Made by a program: the position numbers and the translations under genes. This document shows positions 57,330 through 64,000 of a stretch of DNA of 64,000 nucleotides, one piece after another. This DNA comes from Leptidea sinapis (Eukaryota; Arthropoda; Insecta; Lepidoptera; Pieridae), in the NCBI RefSeq assembly GCF_905404315.1, contig NC_066283.1, forward strand, positions 2,108,001 through 2,172,000, given 5' to 3'. The notes beneath the pieces were generated by a model, which was given only the letters and a program-made list of their open reading frames with translations, had not been told where the DNA came from and made no database searches. How positions within the stretch are numbered: the first letter of the stretch is position 1; each line of letters begins with the position of its first letter.

Positions 57330-59780
57330 CGATGCCAGTGTATGTATTTTGTATTAACATTACATATATATAATTATTTCTAATAAGCAAGTATCATTTG
57401 CTACTCTATGATATAAGTATTGAATGTCGTAATGTTATGTTTTACTTTTTACTACCTCAACTTCGAAGTGTTGTATGGGAAATTTATATTATAGGTACTT
57501 TTAAGTTACTGTTTCCTTGTGAGTACGAATTAACGATTGAAATCGGTATTTTTTATTCTTAAACTGTTAAGTTAGCATTATACCACGGCTTTTTCTTCCA
57601 CGGCTGTTTAAAGGACCCCATACTTAGTAAAATTACTGGGCTTAATAATATGATTTAACATCTTGTCTGAATCCCGCCACCGCTAGCTCTGAATTTCTAC
57701 TCTAAAGTATAACAGAAGAGATCTGGTCATTTGTTTTGAATTGGTATCCTTACCACTTGCCCTTTAATCAATTAAATATATTTGCTGCGTAGAACAGACA
57801 GCTCAATTTTTTTATGATGCCATCGTGAGGTGGATCTATTTATATTTAAGGCAGGCTGCCTCCTACTAAAATAGCAGAGAGGCAACGTCCTTTGTCTGCG
57901 GCCGTTGCCTGTGAGCCACGACAAAGTGACGTCGAACAAAACTGTAATTTTAAAAATATATGACGGTCTCAGTGTTTTTTAAACTTAAGTAGGGTGGTCT
58001 AGGTGAATTGGCATAAGCATATCATCTATGTAACTTCAAATGTCACAATTACCTCTCAGTGTTGTCAAATATTGACTTCGCGTCAATCAACAAGGCAAAA
58101 CAAAGCTTTCACAATAATTGAGATATCTTTGGAATTTACTAGAAAAGCGAGTACATTTTTTCTAGTAATTAATTTATCAAGCATTTACTCTTGAAATATT
58201 ATTGGTATGTATATATATCGTACCCTAGTGGATGCTTCTTGCATGAGCCGGAAATGCTGATTTTTCTGTATGGCCAGTATTACATATTCCTTGGTACCGC
58301 CAAAAAACTGATTTTATGGAAATAATTAATTTATTTCAAATCGTAGAAGAATGCTTTTTATATCAAAAGAAGAAGAAGTAAATATTACACTGCGTGCCGT
58401 TTTTAAATTAGTGACCATATTTGTAGTTTATTAAGAATTATAAAAATGAATAATTACGCTATTTTTCATAATGTATTAAACTGAACTAACATAGGATTCT
58501 GAGTATCAAATTTTTATGTCTAACTTTCCCACAAAACTATTTATTCTTTATAAAGTATCATCAATTAAAGCGATAACGAACTTAAATAATACTGAATAAT
58601 TTGCTAGTATAGGAAGGTTTACTGCATTTTTTCTTTCAGTAAATTGGTTGTTGAAATGTATATCCAATACTTATACCCTTTTTTTAATTTAATTGCTTGT
58701 TGAGAGAACATAAGTGAACAATAATAAATTTCTATTCCATTAAGTGTTATAAAAAAGATACGGACATATTAACAGATATTACGTAAAAACCAATATATTT
58801 TTAACCGACTACAAAAAAGGAGGAGGTTCTCAATTCGTCAGTATTTTTTTTATGTTTGTTACATCAGAACTTTCGACTGGGTGAACTGATTTTACTCATT
58901 CTTTTTTTATTTGAAAGTTATTTTTTTATGATGAAAGGAAACAAATGAATTACATATTTTGGATGAATAATTTGTTATTTTAACCAAAATAATCAACGTT
59001 TCTTTGGTTACAATTAAAATTTGTATTATAAATTAGAAAATAAGAGATTATTTTTATGATTTTGTAGTAATCATGTGTATGCTGTAACACGGTTCGTCGT
59101 GCTCACTAAAATGGCATTCCGGGTCAAATATATGCGAAGGTAACGATGGCTAGTCCCTGCGTCAACGCGTGAACGGGTGCTGCTTGTCACTTGTGGTGCC
59201 AGATCTACTTGTTATAGTTAAGAAATTGCGTATTGTATTTGATGGTTGGATGCGATTATTATAACAGATGTTGCAAAAGTGCACCATTTAAAAATTCAGA
59301 TAAAATACGTAAAAATCATACCCTCGGACTCAGGAGGATAAAAAATCTAATACACCAATTGATTAAGAAAAAATAACTTCAAAAATATATACACTTCGAT
59401 TGTTTATGTAATATATTGCTATGCGGGACAACACCATTATAAGGTATTTTTAGACAGAGTAAGACAATATATTTTATACGACGATATACGTTAAGAACTC
59501 CTTCATAGGTCTTGGTATTGTACAATAATTAATACATTTTTTATTTAGCTGATGAGAAATCGTAGAAAGCAATGTAATACTTAAGCGCCTACAGTCAAGA
59601 AAATGACAAAATGTTTGCTCATAGCTCGGAAGAAGCATCACGACATTGCCGATAGTTAAAATGTTAACATTCTAAGTAATGATTTAAGTAAGTAACTGGA
59701 AAGAAATAAATACACATCATGATCAAATTCCTTAGGTATTTATTTCTTATCTAATTTAAAAGCTAATTTGGTTCTTGTTA
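57330..59780. other. Intergenic stretch without recognisable genes
   Basis: AT-rich sequence downstream of the TRPA-like gene. It contains a minus-strand family F fragment at about 58795-58925 ('ttaaccgactacaaaaaagg'). No coding exon with family motifs is seen. Confidence 0.6.
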
Positions 59781-59790
59781 TTTGGACATG

Positions 59791-62700
59791 TCATCTGCCA
59801 AGTTTGCTTTCCAATCGGCTTAAAAATTGTTTAATATTTTCCATTTCTAATGATATTTGGTCTATTTTTACAGTTAACTTTTCAATAGGAGAATGAGCCC
59901 CTTCTATACAATCATTCAATTGACTTTTGACCAGATCTATGCCATCATCTATGCCGCTCAAACGTTTTAATACATCTTCATACTTAAACTTATATAAAGG
60001 TTTATTTTCAAGTTGCTTCAATTCATTTTTCTCCGTTTGTTCCTCGTATAATTTGGTTATAGCTTCATGCATTTCGTCAATTTTTTTGGTAAACTCTTCT
60101 GATCCAATCTCTTGATCTTTTATTTTCTTTTGTTCCTGAGCTATCGTTAAAAGAGCGTCTCGGAGGTATGAAGGAAGAATTTTGAAAGAACGCCATCTAG
60201 GCTTCCCAGGAGACATAGTAATTGTATTGAGAACTTTTCGTTTATACTTAATGTGCTCGTTAACTCTTTGGGGCAAAATTGTGGTAAAGAATCTATTATA
60301 AACCAAGTTGTCCAGCGTAGAGAGAAATTCAACTTGCTTAGCAAGCCTATTTATATTGCCCAATATTTCTAAATCATTAATGTCACTCACGGCAACACCA
60401 ACCATCAAGTTCATTAGTACAATAGCGGCTAGAATAAGAAATATTAAAAATATCAACCGTACTATTACTAATGATGTAGCTAGCTTCTCAGTGTGTTCCT
60501 CATCAAAAAGTGCGACATAATCAAATTCTGATGTCATCATGACCACAGTTTTTACGAAAGCAGCCCAAGGGGTTTCAAATGGCATCTCAGAATGGAATTG
60601 TATCATAAAACTTAATGAAAATCCAATCACTAGGAAGGCAAAAGTTAGAAGGATCTGGAACAGATTAGGATTTGGAGCGATTAAAGAAAAATAATTAATT
60701 ATTATTCACGAATAACGCGTCTACTTACAGAATTACTTACTTTAACAACATTAGATGCTACTTTCCCAAACATTAGCACGTAATAGCCCCAATTAGGAAA
60801 CCTTGACAGCAGGAACATTAGCTCCAGCCATGATAAAAGTAATGCTAATGTTGCAATATGCCTGGGCCATTCATCTTCAACCGAAGCTAGAAAATAGACG
60901 GCGGGTGGAAGTGCAGTGGCAAGGCAAACAGATCCAAATTTTATCCATGTTTCCATTTGACAAAAATATCTGGCACTTTTGATATTCATGTAAAGAATTT
61001 CCTAAAATAAGAAATACATCACAACTATAAAGATACCTTTAAAGATTAAACTTGTAATTATTGTAACAGTAGCTACATTTTGTATTGACATCTAGATTAG
61101 CTCAAACTTATGTAGAACATTGCCAGTAGTTGTATATGTTTAATAATTACTTTAATTCAAGGTAAAAATAAGAAATTATATTCTTTTACTGATAACTTTT
61201 ACGATTCTTTATTGACCGACCCTTGTATTCATAATTGCAATAAATTATCAAATATAACGTATGCATAGCAGCTGGGTACAGGAAATGAAAGGAGTTACAC
61301 AGATTAAAATTATGAATAATAATATAGCAGTAAACGTTATATATATTACTATTTGTATCAAATCTGCCAATTCTTGATGTAATTATTAAAAATCAGTAAG
61401 CATTATTAATAATTATCTTAATAATAACATTTACCGTTACAAGTACCTGAGACAACCTAAGTATAATGTTATATTCTCATAGAAAATTACCTTTTATTCT
61501 TAACTAGCTGACCCGACAGACGCTGTTCTGTATATAATAAAAAAAATAATGTTTTTTTATGAATTTGTCAATAATATATCATAACATCAAGAATTACTTC
61601 GTAAAATATGCACCCTGCTGTCGTAATGAAATGTTTCACAGAAGAACTGTCAAACCGTGCGTCAATAAATTCTCTCATAGAAATTATGTATGGACACATC
61701 AATGGAAAAAATTAATTTGTTGTTAATTCCGAGCATTTTCCTATTTATTCATCTTTTAAACGTTCTCTGGACTTTCACAAATAATTCAAGACCAAAATTT
61801 GCCAAATCGGTCCAGTCGTTCTCGAGTTTTAGCGAGACTAACGAACAGCTATTCATTTTTATATATATAGATTGTATATATTTAAGAGATATGTATTATA
61901 TAATATATTTGGATACAATGATATCATTCTAATATTTACCTGTAAAATTATCAGTATTATAGATGCGTATACGATGTTACCCCATACCCAAGGAGTTAAT
62001 AAGATGGGAGGCCTAACATTAGTGTCCTTGAAGAAAAATAGAGAAATTATGAATATTGTTAGCGAGGAGACAAAAAAAGCATATACAGCTATAATTGTAT
62101 AAAAGAATGGTAGTAAAGCTTTCCACTTCAAATATAAAAAACTTTCTACTAAGGGATGAACTAGTAATCTCTTCTGACCGTATCTATTTCCAGTCTTTAA
62201 AAGAGCTTCGATTACTTTCATTTGCTCCATTTCACAAATAGTTGGCATTAATATTCTATAATCTACTATGATTTCACAATTTGAGTCTTCTAAATAATAT
62301 GTGTTGGAGGTAATATATGAGTTAAACGTGTCCTCTAGAAATTCAGTTGGCTTTGACAAGTTATTTATAAGCATATCAATTGCTGTCTTTCTATATTTTC
62401 TAGGACCGTCAGTGTAACCAGATAAATCAGCTCCTTCTTGCAAGAGCAAACTTATAACATCTCTGCTGCCATGATGGCTCGCAGAATGTAGAGGAAACCA
62501 TCCCATGCTATTGACTTCATGAATTACTGTCTTATCGTATTTGATAATAAACATGGCGACTTCTTTATAATTTTTAACAGCAGCTAGATGTAAAGGTGTT
62601 GATGAAAAATGTGGAGAGCTTGATGTTCTTAATCTTATATCAGCATTCTTGGAAAGTAGTAGTTCCAGGCAATCAACGCTATTATTGTAAACAGCAAAGT

Positions 62701-63055
62701 GAATTGGACCAAAGCCTCGTCTATCGTTGGCTGTTAATGAATCAATCATATTTAAGATTTTTCCATTATTGTATTCTAATAAAATTTTCAATATCTCCTT
62801 CTGATCATATTCTGTTGCTACATGCAAAACATTAACGTCTCCAGGTAAAAGGATTTTAACCGATGCGCCTTGGTCAAGTAAAGCTTTGACACACTCCTTA
62901 TGGCCATTTTTAATGGCTTTAAATAAAGGCGTCTCTCCTTCTTCATTTTGACCGTCAAGTATACCATGTTGCTTGGCTACACTTAGTATTTCTAAGAGTA
63001 CGTCAATATTGCCCAACGATGCTGCCGAGTGAATAGTAGTCTCTCCATCATTTGC
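59791..63055 (-). CDS. TRPA-subfamily ankyrin cation channel, C-terminal part (5' partial)
   Basis: Three minus-strand exons, 63055-61940, 61001-60741 and 60654-59791, join in phase 0 to 746 residues ending at a stop. The first exon gives about six ankyrin repeats (TPLFKAIKNGHKECVKALLD, TPLHLAAVKNYKEVAMFI, PLHSASHHGSRDVISLLLQ). It then runs into S1 (HPLVESFLYLKWKALLPFF) and S2. The second exon covers S3-S4. The third holds S5 (FLVIGFSLSFMIQF), a pore loop (WAAFVKTVVMMTSEFDYVAL), S6 (IVLMNLMVGVAVSDIND) and a C-terminal coiled coil. The architecture fits insect TRPA channels of the painless/pyrexia type, which gate cations in response to heat, irritants or touch; which one cannot be decided here. 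The upstream ankyrin exons lie beyond the right edge, because 63150-64000 is LINE sequence. Confidence 0.95.
61505..61875 (+). repeat. Dispersed repeat, family C (TRPA-like intron)
   Basis: It begins 'actagctgacccgacagacg' and has 'cataacatcaagaattactt' and 'gtcaataaattctctcatag', then a second body ('cggtccagtcgttctcgagt') to the end. It lies in the intron between the ankyrin/S1-S2 exon and the S3-S4 exon. Confidence 0.75.
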
Positions 63056-63149
63056 CTAGAAATATAAATTAATGTATTACGTAAATTTAAACATCAACAT
63101 ATTTTTGTAACTGGTTGGAAAATCATTCTATTACATAAAAAGAATTGCG

Positions 63150-64000
63150 CTCGATCTTCTGATTTCATATCTAAACAATAGAATCCAGAAGGTCTACGTG
63201 AATGGCAGGAGATCTCCTGGGACTCCTCTCAGTATGGGGATACCACAAGGTTCTATTCTTGGACCGGTCCTCTTCCTTATCTATATAAATGATCTTCCTA
63301 ATCTTATTGAAAATGTTTGCAGATGATTCATTACAGTGAATGTAATTCAAAGTGAAAAGAAACCAAGTTATGTATGATGAAGTAAACGATATTCTACTTG
63401 AGATCGTGTTTAGCGCTAATAACCTAATGTTAAATAGCAAGAAAACGAAATGTTTTTAAGCAATGAGGTGATAGAACCGATGGAATTTGCTATAGTTCTT
63501 GCCTTCACTCTGGATTCCAAATAACAATGGGGCCCCCATATTGAAGGATTGCCAAACAGACTTCTGCAGCATACGTGGTTAAAAATATTAGACAATTAAT
63601 TGACATAGATACGGCGCGACTAGTTTACTTTAATTATTTCCATATTATTATGTCCTATGGTATATTACTATGGGGCAATCCTGCTGATATTAATACAATA
63701 TTTGTCCTGCAGAAGAGGGCTATTCGCGCTATGTATAACCTAGGTCCTAAAGAATCATTGAGAGCAAAATTTAAAGAAATTACCATCTTGACTGTTGCTT
63801 CTCAATATATTTGCTATTTGCTAGACACTGTCATAATGATGACACCAGGAACAGACATAAATTATTGTAATGCCAGCTCAGACGAGTTAGTAAGTCTTTT
63901 GTGGGCGATGTATATGCTTTTAAACATGATCCCAAAAAATCTTCTTTTTTTATTAAAAATTAAGCCCGCTGACTTTGTTGCGCCCGTTCTTCTCGGGTGC
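63150..64000 (+). pseudogene. Jockey-like LINE fragment at the right edge
   Basis: Near 63180-63310 the plus strand encodes VYVNGRRSPGTPLSMGIPQG followed by SILGPVLFLIYINDLPNLIE, a reverse transcriptase palm segment. Degraded sequence continues, and from 63706 it encodes QKRAIRAMYNLGPKESLRAK and RFKEITILTVASQYI-like residues. The last part closely matches 861-1000. It is broken by frameshifts and truncated by the window edge. Confidence 0.85.

Noticed and set aside
1..64000. CRISPR arrays, operons, riboswitches or bacterial-type systems
   Set aside because: The window is eukaryotic with spliced genes; no regularly spaced repeat array or polycistronic layout was seen.

Overview
The window looks like a nuclear segment from a lepidopteran (moth or butterfly). 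It is AT-rich, its protein-coding genes are split by introns, and it is crowded with repeat types I recognise from Lepidoptera: jockey/CR1- and RTE-like LINE tails, tRNA-derived SINEs, hAT-type miniature elements, a mariner, and dispersed repeats beginning with 'agctgacccggcaaacgttg'. The order Lepidoptera is an inference from gene and repeat content; no species can be named.

Host genes. Six spliced host genes can be assembled exon by exon. From left to right: (1) the 5' part of an SH3BP5/parcas-type gene (minus, 9549 down to 3974, continuing off the left edge or lost); (2) a canonical dynein light chain roadblock gene (plus, 18044-23147, 97 aa); (3) a complete STAR-family KH-domain RNA-binding protein of the Sam68/KHDRBS type (minus, 39918-28539, eight coding exons, 395 aa); (4) a divergent roadblock/LC7-like gene (minus, 45669-41192, about 125 aa); (5) a second, even more divergent roadblock-like gene (minus, 54945-48382, 122 aa); (6) the C-terminal 746 aa of a TRPA-subfamily ankyrin cation channel (minus, 63055-59791), whose 5' exons lie beyond the right edge.

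The most interesting result is that three roadblock/LC7 genes lie within 37 kb. All share the same intron positions and phases, including a central exon of exactly 101 nt, although the two minus-strand copies are highly diverged in sequence. Each is broken into short exons with large repeat-filled introns, so ordinary ORF scans miss them.

Mobile DNA. Between the parcas and roadblock start codons lies a BED-finger hAT transposase gene (11151-17530) with one in-frame stop and a 108-bp internal tandem duplication. It is split by a two-ORF LINE (about 12070-16341) whose ORF1 and ORF2 are both open and overlap by 8 bp. Elsewhere there are LINE fragments of several families, a mariner with TA duplication and inverted ends, two hAT-type miniature elements with perfect 8-bp target duplications, other inverted-repeat elements, and many copies of three or four dispersed repeat families, mostly inside introns. 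Both window edges carry the 3' end of the same LINE family. The stretches 26.0-28.5 kb and 57.3-59.8 kb have no recognisable gene.
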